From the NCBI GenBank assembly GCA_964451885.1, contig CAYVJW010000002.1, forward strand, positions 1 through 43,803: a stretch of 43,803 nucleotides of DNA, written 5' to 3'. Origin of the DNA: CAYVJW01 sp964451885. GTDB lineage: Bacteria; Patescibacteriota; Gracilibacteria; UBA4473. The notes beneath the pieces were generated by a model. That model made no database searches. It was not told where the DNA came from and worked only from the letters and a program-made list of their open reading frames with translations. Shown here piece after piece: positions 8,161-15,173 of this stretch; the stretch's first letter is position 1, and the number at the start of each line of letters is the position of its first letter. Both the position numbers and the translations under genes were made by a program.

Positions 8161-9282
8161 CGTTCCCTTTTTACTTCTGAATCCGTCACAGAAGGCCACC
8201 CCGACAAGGTAGCCGATCAAATTTCCGACAGCGTTCTGGATGCTATTTTAAAAGAAGATATTCATGGCCGGGTAGCCTGCGAAGTTTTGGTAAAAACAGG
8301 CTTAGTGGTTATTGCCGGGGAAATCACCACCAAGTGCTATGTAGATATTCCAAAAGTAGCCCGGGCAAAAATTTGTGAGATTGGCTATGACTCGGACGAA
8401 CTAGGATTCGACGGAAAAGCCTGTGCAGTTCTTACTACTATCGACGAGCAATCTCCGGATATTGCTCAAGGAGTGGATGAAAACAAAGGACACAAACAAG
8501 GGGCCGGCGACCAAGGAATGATGTTTGGGTATGCGTCCAATGAAACACCTGAACTCATGCCAATTTCTATCACAATGGCTCATAGCCTCGCAAAGCGTTT
8601 AGCGGAGGTAAGAAAAAAAAGCATTATTCCTTATCTCCGACCGGACGGGAAAACACAGGCCACTTTTGAATATGAAAACGGCAAGCCGATGAGAGCTCAT
8701 ACTTTGTTAATTTCGGCCCAACATGCTCCGGAAGCGGCACGGCCTCAAATTCAAAAAGATATTACGGAACATGTATTAAAGCCGGTCTTGGGCAAGTGGA
8801 TGGATAAAAATACCATTATTCACATAAATCCAACAGGAAGATTTGTGATCGGTGGGCCCAAAGGAGATAGCGGACTTACCGGAAGAAAAACTATAGTTGA
8901 TACATACGGAGGTATGGCCAGGAACGGAGGGGGGTGTTTTTCTGGAAAAGATCCGTCAAAAGTCGATCGTTCAGGCGCTTATATTGCCCGGCATATTGCA
9001 AAAAATTTGGTTGCAAACGAATACAGCACTAAATGCGAAGTGCAGATATCCTATGCTATCGGGATAGCCGAGCCGGTTTCGATTTTTGTGGAAACATTTG
9101 GGACAGGTACGAAAAGCACGAAAGAGCTAGAGAAAATTATTCAAAAAAATTTTCCACTTACTCCAAAAGAGATTATTGAATATTTGGAACTCCTTCGCCC
9201 TATTTATAGTCCATTGGCAGCATACGGTCATTTTGGGAGGTCGGAGTTGGGTTTGCCTTGGGAAAGGGTTGTAAAGATTTGA
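8158..9282 (+). CDS. metK: S-adenosylmethionine synthetase
   Basis: Makes S-adenosylmethionine from ATP and methionine in the cytoplasm. The 374-aa protein has the family length and signatures: FTSESVTEGHPDKVADQISDS at the N terminus, the GAGDQGMMFGYA loop, the GGPKGDSGLTGRK ATP-binding segment and FSGKDPSKVDRSGAY, with the conserved Asp and Lys residues. ATG 8158 is chosen over the TTG three codons earlier because the conserved N terminus starts there. No Shine-Dalgarno motif precedes it; a heptamer array does. The infC promoter overlaps its stop codon. Confidence 0.97.
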   Translation: MRSLFTSESVTEGHPDKVADQISDSVLDAILKEDIHGRVACEVLVKTGLVVIAGEITTKCYVDIPKVARAKICEIGYDSDELGFDGKACAVLTTIDEQSPDIAQGVDENKGHKQGAGDQGMMFGYASNETPELMPISITMAHSLAKRLAEVRKKSIIPYLRPDGKTQATFEYENGKPMRAHTLLISAQHAPEAARPQIQKDITEHVLKPVLGKWMDKNTIIHINPTGRFVIGGPKGDSGLTGRKTIVDTYGGMARNGGGCFSGKDPSKVDRSGAYIARHIAKNLVANEYSTKCEVQISYAIGIAEPVSIFVETFGTGTKSTKELEKIIQKNFPLTPKEIIEYLELLRPIYSPLAAYGHFGRSELGLPWERVVKI

Positions 9283-9306
9283 CAAATCCTTTATCAGAAC
9301 TACAAT
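9279..9306 (+). promoter_or_regulatory. Promoter of the infC-rpmI-rplT operon
   Basis: TTGACA, 16 nt, TACAAT. The -35 box overlaps the last codons of metK. Predicted transcription starts near 9313, which places it upstream of the proposed infC start at 9345. Confidence 0.55.
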
Positions 9307-9344
9307 AATCAAGCTCTGTTTTAACTTCTTAAACATAATTAAAA

Positions 9345-9911
9345 ATAAAAGGTCCATTTCGAGGCAGTCGAAGAAGAGGGTATTTTCAACCTTCCAAAAA
9401 GCTTCATCGCACAAATCATCAAATTAGGGCAATTAAAGTAAGGCTGGTTGATGAAAAAGGAGGGTTGATTGGAATTGTCAGCATTGAGGAGGCGCTTAGT
9501 ATTGCGAAAGAGAAGGAAGTGGATTTAGTAGAAATTTCTCCCAAAGCAGATCCTCCCGTATGCAAAGTGATTGACTACGGAAAAATGATTTACGCTCAGA
9601 AGAAAAGGGAACAGAAAGCCAAAAAATTAAACAAAGCAAGTGAAGTAAAAGGGGTGCGACTAACTTTTCGGATCGGACCGGGAGATTTGGAGCGCCAACA
9701 AAAAACAGCAAAGGACTTTCTTGAAAAAGGGCATCCAATCCGAATTCAGTTAATTATGAAAGGGAGGGAAAAGACACATAAAGACCTGGCATATGATAAA
9801 TTAAATAAATTCATTAATTCTCTAAAAGAAGTAGGCACACTTGATCAACCACCAAGAGGGGCTGGCCATCAAATCATTGCCATGATGAGACCGGGGCAGG
9901 GGGAGAAGTAA
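9345..9911 (+). CDS. infC: Translation initiation factor IF-3, probable non-AUG start
   Basis: Binds the 30S subunit and checks the start codon. Conserved IF3 sequence begins well upstream of any ATG or GTG: in frame from 9411 one reads RTNHQIRAIKVRLVDEKGG, the normal N-domain entry. The first usual alternative codon, TTG at 9465, would delete that part and leave 148 aa. The frame is open back to a stop at 9336, and the only AUN-type codon above the conserved block is ATA at 9345, giving 188 aa, close to the family length. Known infC genes often start at AUU, a codon IF3 itself discriminates against, giving autoregulation. The ATA assignment is inference; the upstream extension is seen. Motifs DLVEISPKADPPVCKV and KGVRLTFRIGPGD are intact. 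Confidence 0.85.
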   Translation: MKGPFRGSRRRGYFQPSKKLHRTNHQIRAIKVRLVDEKGGLIGIVSIEEALSIAKEKEVDLVEISPKADPPVCKVIDYGKMIYAQKKREQKAKKLNKASEVKGVRLTFRIGPGDLERQQKTAKDFLEKGHPIRIQLIMKGREKTHKDLAYDKLNKFINSLKEVGTLDQPPRGAGHQIIAMMRPGQGEK

Positions 9912-9970
9912 CAACATATAGTAGCAAGGAAAAATACATTAATACTAAAATACTTAATACGAATAATTAG

Positions 9971-10162
9971 ATGAAGCAAAAGACTCATTCCGGCGCCAAA
10001 AAACGAACCAAGATTACAGGAACCGGAAAAGTGATGTTTCAGAAGGCTTGTAAAAATCATCTTCTCAGTTCGAAATCGAAGCGGCAGAAAAAATCGTGCC
10101 GATTAGGAGCTCCTGCTCCAGAAGGCTTAAAAAAAACACTCTCAAGACTTCTTAAAATATAG
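9971..10162 (+). CDS. rpmI: 50S ribosomal protein L35
   Basis: A 63-aa basic protein with the L35 pattern: KTHSGAKKRTKITGTGKV at the start, then KACKNHLLSSKSKRQKK, and a C-terminal LSRLLKI. It sits in the usual infC-rpmI-rplT order. The leader has no Shine-Dalgarno motif but has a degenerate AATAC-based repeat with 6-8 nt spacing that ends just before the ATG. Confidence 0.93.
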   Translation: MKQKTHSGAKKRTKITGTGKVMFQKACKNHLLSSKSKRQKKSCRLGAPAPEGLKKTLSRLLKI

Positions 10163-10206
10163 AACTGAGTTTGTAGATGGTAGAACTTAGAAGAATACAG
10201 AATCTT

Positions 10207-10241
10207 TTCTAAGTTCTAAGCTCTAAGTTCTAAGCTCTAAT
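10207..10241. repeat. Heptamer array (YTCTAAG)x5 before rplT
   Basis: Five in-register heptamers alternating TTCTAAG and CTCTAAG, ending 10 nt before the rplT ATG at 10252. The same heptamer family precedes rplQ and rpsK. Confidence 0.9.
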
Positions 10242-10251
10242 CCCCATTATC

Positions 10252-10611
10252 ATGACACGAGTTACAGGCGGATCTGCGGCCCACATGCGGCATAAAAAAG
10301 TCCGAAAAGCCACCAAAGGTTATCGAGGAAAAAGGCATTCAACTTTTCGGCTTGGAATGCAAGCGATGCTGAAAGCAGGGATTAATGCTTATGTCGGAAG
10401 AAAACAGAAAAAAAGAGATTTCCGTCGGTTGTGGATAGCAAGAATCTCAGCGGCAATTAGGCAACAGGAAGGATTTAGGTATTCCGAAATTAAAAATTTA
10501 TGGCTTCATGCCAAAATGGAAATTGACCGAAAAAGCCTCTCAGAACTAGCCGTGAATTATCCGAAAGTGTTTGAGAAAGTGTTGGAAATAGCGAAGAAGA
10601 CGAAGAAGTAA
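10252..10611 (+). CDS. rplT: 50S ribosomal protein L20
   Basis: Early 23S rRNA assembly protein, 119 aa, a normal length. Conserved N-terminal HKKVRKATKGYRGKR, the RLWIARISAAIRQ helix and the C-terminal KSLSELAVNYPKVFEKVLE are present. It is the last gene of the infC operon. In many bacteria L20 represses this operon; no L20-binding mimic was recognised here. The start codon follows the five-copy heptamer array and has no Shine-Dalgarno motif. Confidence 0.96.
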   Translation: MTRVTGGSAAHMRHKKVRKATKGYRGKRHSTFRLGMQAMLKAGINAYVGRKQKKRDFRRLWIARISAAIRQQEGFRYSEIKNLWLHAKMEIDRKSLSELAVNYPKVFEKVLEIAKKTKK

Positions 10612-10621
10612 CTTATTACCT

Positions 10622-10730
10622 CTAGAGAATTTTGTGCTGGAGCACCCTTGCAGGGTGGTCATTTTGTTCAGTTGTGCACAATACAAAATATTTCGGACCA
10701 GCCTACAAGGCTGCTCCAGCTAGAGAATTT
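10622..10730. mobile_element. MITE-like element with 25-bp inverted repeats and an 11-bp flanking duplication
   Basis: The inverted repeats at 10636-10660 and 10696-10720 match at 22 of 25 positions (GCTGGAGCA...GGTC). The interior continues the fold (ATTTTGT/ACAAAAT, and the palindrome TTGTGCACAA at 10672-10681). The direct repeat CTAGAGAATTT flanks it at 10622-10632 and 10720-10730, like a target-site duplication. No coding capacity. It fills the gap between the convergent rplT and rpsI genes and could also act as a two-way terminator. Confidence 0.7.
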
Positions 10731-10746
10731 CCGTGTCGGAAATTTC

Positions 10747-11151
10747 CTATCTCTTTGCCCACTGAGGAGCCCTCCTCGCTCTCTTGAGCCCTGGTTTTTT
10801 TCGCTCTTTTTCCCTTGAATCACGAGTGAGTAAGCCATGTTCTTTTAGTTGTGTTCTGGAATTCATGTCTTTTTTTACCAAAACCCTGGAAATTCCCAGG
10901 GCAATTGCATCGGCCTGGGCTCTTTTTCCTCCCCCCGAGACTCGAATCATTAAATCAACATTCTTTTTTTCCGCTAATATCTCAAGAGGACGTAAAACAG
11001 TATAAACCATTTCCTCAGTATCCGCCCAAGATAACAAAGGAGTTTCATTTATGGATACATCACCGCTTCCACTGGGGAACAGCCGAATAGTGGCCCGTGA
11101 AGTCTTTCGTTTGCCGTTAGCGTAGAAGTAGGAACGGTTAGAAGTTGTCAT
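10747..11151 (-). CDS. rpsI: 30S ribosomal protein S9
   Basis: A 134-aa protein with the S9 pattern: YANGKRKTSRATIRLF at the start, IRVSGGGKRAQADAIALGISR in the middle, and the conserved C-terminal tail ending in RRAPQWAKR, which reaches the P-site tRNA. It is the last gene of the infA-to-rpsI cluster, following rplM by 45 nt. The leader is AT-rich with loosely repeated AAATTT motifs and no Shine-Dalgarno motif. Confidence 0.95.
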   Translation of the reverse strand: MTTSNRSYFYANGKRKTSRATIRLFPSGSGDVSINETPLLSWADTEEMVYTVLRPLEILAEKKNVDLMIRVSGGGKRAQADAIALGISRVLVKKDMNSRTQLKEHGLLTRDSREKERKKPGLKRARRAPQWAKR

Positions 11152-11196
11152 TAATTAAAAATTTAGAAATTTAATATCTGAATTTAATAAATTATT

Positions 11197-11631
11197 TTAT
11201 ATCACACTAAGCGATTCCGGCTTCTGCGCCTCATACGGATTCCCACTTCCTTCTACCAAAAACAGTCGCCGCAACTGTGATTTTCTATGCTTATTTTTAG
11301 GAAGCATTCCGGATACGGCTTTCCTCAGAATAAAAGTCGGATTTTTTTCTCGAACATCCTTGAGAGTACTAACTTTCAAGTGGCCAAGATATCCTGAATG
11401 GCGGTAGTATTTTTTTTGTTCTTCTTTCTTTCCTGAAACATGTATTTTTTCTGCATTCAGCACTACCACATAATCTCCTCCGTCTACATGAGGAGTTAAA
11501 TTTGTCTTCACTTTACCCCGGAGCACATTGACAACAGCAACTGCCAATTTCCCCAAAGTCTTATCGGCTGCATCAATCACAAACCACTTTCTATCCGAAC
11601 TTTTTACATTTTGGCGTAGAGTCGTTTTCAT
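11197..11631 (-). CDS. rplM: 50S ribosomal protein L13
   Basis: A 144-aa L13 with WFVIDAADKTLGKLAVAV, HVDGGDYVVVLNAEKI, and KYYRHSGYLGHLK. The usual RRLFLVEGSGNPYEAQKPE tail is present. Its ATG overlaps the rplQ stop codon as ATGA, so translation is probably coupled to L17. Order rplQ-rplM-rpsI is the conserved bacterial arrangement. Confidence 0.96.
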   Translation of the reverse strand: MKTTLRQNVKSSDRKWFVIDAADKTLGKLAVAVVNVLRGKVKTNLTPHVDGGDYVVVLNAEKIHVSGKKEEQKKYYRHSGYLGHLKVSTLKDVREKNPTFILRKAVSGMLPKNKHRKSQLRRLFLVEGSGNPYEAQKPESLSVI

Positions 11632-11984
11632 TTGACATTAATTAATTCAATCTGAACAAGCGGAGCATTATCCCCTGGCCGCACCCCAACCCGAACCAGT
11701 CGAGTAAACCCGGAATTATTTTTCTGCTGGAGACTATAATCAAGCGCTCTTTTTGAAGCATCTTTTGTGAAAATTACTTTTTGCAGTTCCCGAACAGCAT
11801 TCATATTGTCTTTTGATTTCACCAGAGAGACTAGTTTATCCACAGCAAGAGCCAAAGCCTTCGCCTTAATTTCTGTTGTCTGAAGTTTTCCGTTAAGAAA
11901 AAGAGAAGTTAAAAGGTTTCGAACAAGCGCTTTCCGGTGGCTTGCCGGTCGATTAAGTCGAAATCCGGTTTTACGATGGCGCAT
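11628..11984 (-). CDS. rplQ: 50S ribosomal protein L17
   Basis: A 118-aa L17: MRHRKTGFRLNRPASHRKAL at the start, NLLTSLFLNGKLQTTEIKAK, and the C-terminal GDNAPLVQIELI. Normal family length. It lies between rpoA and rplM. Three heptamers of the TTCTAAA type precede the ATG directly, the same family as at rplT and rpsK. Confidence 0.96.
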   Translation of the reverse strand: MRHRKTGFRLNRPASHRKALVRNLLTSLFLNGKLQTTEIKAKALALAVDKLVSLVKSKDNMNAVRELQKVIFTKDASKRALDYSLQQKNNSGFTRLVRVGVRPGDNAPLVQIELINVK

Positions 11985-12006
11985 ATCTTTAGAGTTTAGA
12001 ACTAAG
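11985..12006. repeat. Heptamer array (YTCTAAA) before rplQ
   Basis: On the minus strand CTTAG, TTCTAAA, CTCTAAA, GAT and then the ATG. Same family as the rplT array. Confidence 0.7.
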
Positions 12007-12031
12007 GGGAATGTTTTTTATCTTTTACTGC

Positions 12032-13039
12032 CTACAAAACAGAAGGATTAGGTGAATGAGGAGGTAAGTTATATCCTCTTTCAGCAAGGATTTGCTCAAG
12101 CTCGGTTTTTGCTTTTTGGCCGAATCCTCTTAGTTGAGTTAATTGTGACATAGAAGTTTGCAAGAGTTGCTCAACAGAAGTAATTTTTCCGTTCACTAAG
12201 GCATTTAATGTTCTTTGAGAAAGTCCCAGTATATCGATCGGTGTAAATGGCTCATCAACAGCCGCAACGGCTGCCAATTGTTGTTCTTCTTCTTTTTTCT
12301 TCATAAGGTCGAAGCTAATAGTGAAATCACCGTCTGTATAAGCATCTTCCTTATTAAAAAGAGAAAAATAACTTTCAAGGATGTTTGCCGCTAATTTTAA
12401 AGCTTCCTCCGGATCGATTGCTCCATTTGTTTCAATCTGCATTTCCAACTGATCTAAATCAATCTGTTCTCCTACTCGTGCAGGTACAACCTCATACTTT
12501 ACACGCACGACAGGAGAGAAATTAGCATCAATAAGCATATAGCTGGGATCGTCTTCTTTTACCTGATCTTCATTGGAAACAACCCGGAATCCTATATTTT
12601 TTTCTATTCGCAAATATAACTTTTTCTTAGAATTAGCATCACCGCAAGTAGCGATAATTTGAGAAGGGTCAAGAATTTCAATATCTCCGGAAATATTTAA
12701 ATCCTTTGCGGTTATTTTTCCGTTTTTTACTAGTTGAAAAGTTATTTCCTCTACTCCTTTTGAATGTTTTTTAAGGCGCAGTTTTCGAAGATTAAGAATA
12801 ATATCAAGCACTGATTCTTTTATTCCCGGAATAGTAGAGTATTCATGAGTCCCTTCTTCTATTTTTATCCCGACAACAGCTGTTCCCGGCAGACTTGACA
12901 ATAAAACCCGACGTAAAGCATTTCCAATAGTCATTCCATACCCGGAAGGAAGTGGATTGATAACCAACTTTACAGAATTTTTTCCCAGCGATTCTATTTT
13001 CAACCGGGGAACACCGATGGTTTCATGGAGAATGTGCAT
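12032..13039 (-). CDS. rpoA: RNA polymerase alpha subunit
   Basis: A 335-aa alpha subunit with both domains. The N-terminal assembly domain has GYGMTIGNALRRVLLSSLPG and VVGIKIEEGTHEYSTIPG. The acidic linker (EEEQQLAAVAAVDE) leads to the C-terminal domain, where ILGLSQRTLNALVNGKI and LRGFGQKAKTELEQ match the DNA- and activator-binding fold. A retained C-terminal domain implies that UP-element or activator contacts are possible. The gene order rpsD-rpoA-rplQ is conserved. CTCCTCC precedes the ATG; this is anti-Shine-Dalgarno in sequence and would not bind the ribosome in the usual way. Confidence 0.97.
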   Translation of the reverse strand: MHILHETIGVPRLKIESLGKNSVKLVINPLPSGYGMTIGNALRRVLLSSLPGTAVVGIKIEEGTHEYSTIPGIKESVLDIILNLRKLRLKKHSKGVEEITFQLVKNGKITAKDLNISGDIEILDPSQIIATCGDANSKKKLYLRIEKNIGFRVVSNEDQVKEDDPSYMLIDANFSPVVRVKYEVVPARVGEQIDLDQLEMQIETNGAIDPEEALKLAANILESYFSLFNKEDAYTDGDFTISFDLMKKKEEEQQLAAVAAVDEPFTPIDILGLSQRTLNALVNGKITSVEQLLQTSMSQLTQLRGFGQKAKTELEQILAERGYNLPPHSPNPSVL

Positions 13040-13048
13040 GGAGGAGAA

Positions 13049-13062
13049 TGATTAATGAATAA
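13049..13062. repeat. TGANTAA heptamers near the rpoA start
   Basis: TGATTAA followed by TGAATAA on the plus strand, i.e. inverted relative to rpoA. The same heptamers occur in gene orientation at grpE and at the 29-residue peptide gene. Confidence 0.6.
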
Positions 13063-13070
13063 TAAGTGTA

Positions 13071-13688
13071 TTATCTGGAGTAAAATTCTACAATTAAGCG
13101 GGACTCGACAATGCTTTCAAAATGATCAGGGGAAGGAAGCTCTTGTACTTCAACTTCAAGTTTTTTGACATCTGCTTTTAACCAGGAAGGTGTATCAAAG
13201 TCAGCTCCTAACTCTTCCCTGTTTCTCTTGAAAACGGGTGAAGATTTCTTATTTTCTTTTATTATGATTTTATCTCCCGGCCGGAGTTGTATAGATGGTA
13301 CATTTACAGGCTGGCCGTTCAAACAAAACAAGCCATGTGAAACAAATTGGCGTGCCTGCATTCTCGTAAGAGCCAGGCCGGAGCGATAAATCACATTATC
13401 CAAACGCCTTTCTAAAAATTGAAATAACATATCTCCGGTAACTCCTTTTGCCCTAACAGCTTGATCAAAATATTTTCGAAACTGCTTTTCAGACAAGCAA
13501 AACATGCGTTTAGCCTTTTGCTTTTCCCGAAGCTGTTTGCCATATTCAGTTGCTTTAACAGCTCTTTTGCCGCCATGCATCCCCGGGACATTTTGGCTGC
13601 GCTGTAAAATCTTTTGGTATTTAGGAGAACCAAAGAGATTAACTCCCTCTCTTCTACATAAACGTGCTTTTGGACCTTTATAGCGCAT
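13071..13688 (-). CDS. rpsD: 30S ribosomal protein S4
   Basis: Primary 16S rRNA-binding protein of the small subunit, 205 aa. The N terminus RYKGPKARLCRREGVNLFG, the KQLREKQKAKRMF segment and the S4 RNA-binding domain (RRLDNVIYRSGLALTRMQARQFVSHG) are all typical. It is placed between rpsK and rpoA as usual. In many bacteria S4 represses this cluster; no pseudoknot leader was identified here. Confidence 0.96.
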   Translation of the reverse strand: MRYKGPKARLCRREGVNLFGSPKYQKILQRSQNVPGMHGGKRAVKATEYGKQLREKQKAKRMFCLSEKQFRKYFDQAVRAKGVTGDMLFQFLERRLDNVIYRSGLALTRMQARQFVSHGLFCLNGQPVNVPSIQLRPGDKIIIKENKKSSPVFKRNREELGADFDTPSWLKADVKKLEVEVQELPSPDHFESIVESRLIVEFYSR

Positions 13689-13754
13689 AATGGATTTATA
13701 ATTATTTTAATAAATTATGTCTGATTTCCCCTTTTGTTTTAAGTGTTATGTTTA

Positions 13755-14129
13755 TTAGGTTTTTCGTACTTTCTTAGGGCGACAGCCTCCGTGAGGCAGG
13801 CGGGTGCGTTCTGTAATAGAAGAAATTTCAAGGCCACCGTTTAAAAGCCCTCGAATTGTCTGATCTCTTCCCGGCCCCATGCCCTTGACGAAAACATCAA
13901 CCGACTTCATCCCAAAACTCGCGGCTTTCTCGGCAACTGCCTCAGCAGAAATCTGGCCAGCATATGGAGTCGCTTGCCTGGCCCCTTTAAACCGATTAGC
14001 CCCGGGAGAGCTCCATCCCACAACATTTCCTTCCGGATCTGCTAAAGTTACAATTGTATTATTGTACTTAGCACAAACATATACCCGGCCGGTTTCAAAT
14101 GATTTTCTAACACGTTTATTAGTAGCCAT
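13755..14129 (-). CDS. rpsK: 30S ribosomal protein S11
   Basis: A 124-aa S11 with VYVCAKYNNTIVTLADPEGN, GARQATPYAGQISAEAVA and the C-terminal ITERTRLPHGGCRPKKVRK. Normal family length and position between rpsM and rpsD. Heptamers of the CTCTAAT/TTCTAAA family run directly up to the ATG, and there is no Shine-Dalgarno motif. Confidence 0.96.
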   Translation of the reverse strand: MATNKRVRKSFETGRVYVCAKYNNTIVTLADPEGNVVGWSSPGANRFKGARQATPYAGQISAEAVAEKAASFGMKSVDVFVKGMGPGRDQTIRGLLNGGLEISSITERTRLPHGGCRPKKVRKT

Positions 14130-14151
14130 TGAGATTTAGAACTTAGTTATT
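14130..14151. repeat. Heptamer array (YTCTAAR) before rpsK
   Basis: On the minus strand CTCTAAT, AACTAAG, TTCTAAA, TCTCA and the ATG. Same family as at rplT and rplQ. Confidence 0.75.
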
Positions 14152-14210
14152 AGAGCTTATGAAGACACGGTCTGTAGACTGTGCTTTCCGATTTTTTATT
14201 ATTAAATTTA

Positions 14211-14582
14211 TTATTTAGTTACCTTCTTTTTATTTGCAATAACAGTCTTTTTTCCTCGTTTTGTACGGGCATTGGTTTTTGTATGTTGTCCGCGGACAGG
14301 AAGCTTCCTGCGATGGCGATAGCCTCTGTATGACCCTATTTCTTGAAGCTGGCGAACACTTTGGGATACCTTGCGTCGCAAATCCGACTCCAGAACATAT
14401 TTTGTTAATACGGCTCTTAACACTTCTTCCTGCTCAGGAGTTAGATCTTTTATTCGCACGGATTCATCCATTTTAGCCTTTTTACAGACAACTTTAGCGC
14501 GAGCACTTCCCACCCCGTAAATGTATTGAAGGGAAACGACAAGGCGTTTATCAGAAGGAATCGTAATTCCGGAAACCCGCAT
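14211..14582 (-). CDS. rpsM: 30S ribosomal protein S13
   Basis: A 123-aa S13 from the ATG at 14582: MRVSGITIPSDKRLVVSLQY, YGVGSARAKVVCKK, and the C-terminal RGYRHRRKLPVRGQHTKTNA. An upstream in-frame start at 14654 would add 24 residues encoded by the heptamer repeats and is rejected. It follows rpmJ in the normal order. Confidence 0.96.
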   Translation of the reverse strand: MRVSGITIPSDKRLVVSLQYIYGVGSARAKVVCKKAKMDESVRIKDLTPEQEEVLRAVLTKYVLESDLRRKVSQSVRQLQEIGSYRGYRHRRKLPVRGQHTKTNARTKRGKKTVIANKKKVTK

Positions 14583-14615
14583 TTGGATGTTGGATGTTAG
14601 ATGATAAATGTTGGA
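14583..14615. repeat. Heptamer array (TCCAACA) abutting the rpsM start
   Basis: On the minus strand nearly five units of TCCAACA (variants TTTATCA and TCTAACA) run directly into the ATG at 14582. Confidence 0.85.
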
Positions 14616-14673
14616 TTTAAAACTTAATTTTTTTATTGTTTTTCTCCTGTGCATCTTGACTCTTGCCCCTTGA

Positions 14674-14799
14674 CTACCCTTGTCTCTGTTTATGCTTTCC
14701 TCGCGTAGCGGGGTTCGTGCAGATTACGCGCACCACCCCCTTGCGCCTTATTATCCGGCAATCTCTACAGAAAAGTTTCACAGAAGCCCTCACTTTCAT
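14674..14799 (-). CDS. rpmJ: 50S ribosomal protein L36
   Basis: A 41-aa protein read directly from the DNA between infA and rpsM. It begins MKVRASVKLFCRDC and ends TNPATRGKHKQRQG. The zinc-ribbon ligands are complete (Cys 11, Cys 14, Cys 27 and a His near 35), so this is the zinc-binding form. The position infA-rpmJ-rpsM is the usual one. Confidence 0.95.
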   Translation of the reverse strand: MKVRASVKLFCRDCRIIRRKGVVRVICTNPATRGKHKQRQG

Positions 14800-14830
14800 T
14801 GTTATTTGATTAATATTTTCCTCCACTTGC

Positions 14831-15061
14831 CTACTTGTAACGGTAGGTAATGCGTCCTTCTTCTAAATTGTAAGGAGAAAGCATTAGTCGGACACGATCC
14901 CCCGGGACAATTTTGATAAAATGGACGCGCATCTTCCCTGACACTCGAGCTCTTACCTGATGTTCCTCAAATCCCTCTGTTGTCAGAGTGACCAGAAACT
15001 GAGATCCGGGAAGCAGCTCAATTACTACTCCCTCTATTTCGAAGTTTTCATCATTTGCCAT
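14831..15061 (-). CDS. infA: Translation initiation factor IF-1
   Basis: A 76-aa OB-fold factor that binds the 30S A site. Diagnostic segments are IEGVVIELLPGSQFLV, VRARVSGKMRVHFIKI and GDRVRLMLSPYNLEEGRITYRYK. First gene of the minus-strand ribosomal cluster, about 24 nt after its promoter's -10 box, so the leader is very short. Confidence 0.96.
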   Translation of the reverse strand: MANDENFEIEGVVIELLPGSQFLVTLTTEGFEEHQVRARVSGKMRVHFIKIVPGDRVRLMLSPYNLEEGRITYRYK

Positions 15062-15084
15062 AAATCACTTTAAAAAGCCGATGA

Positions 15085-15112
15085 ATTATAAAAAACAATT
15101 CACGCTTGTCAA
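15085..15112 (-). promoter_or_regulatory. Promoter of the infA ribosomal operon
   Basis: Both boxes match the sigma-70 consensus on the minus strand: TTGACA, 16 nt, TATAAT. Its -35 box overlaps the -35 box of the divergent pepA promoter. Confidence 0.75.
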
Positions 15113-15134
15113 CTTTTTACAAAAAAAGTAAGAT
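15106..15134 (+). promoter_or_regulatory. pepA promoter
   Basis: TTGTCA, 17 nt, TAAGAT. The -35 box lies on the opposite strand of the infA -35 box, so the two promoters would compete for polymerase. Confidence 0.45.
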
Positions 15135-15173
15135 AGAACGAGAATAAATTCTCAACTCATATACATTTTATTC

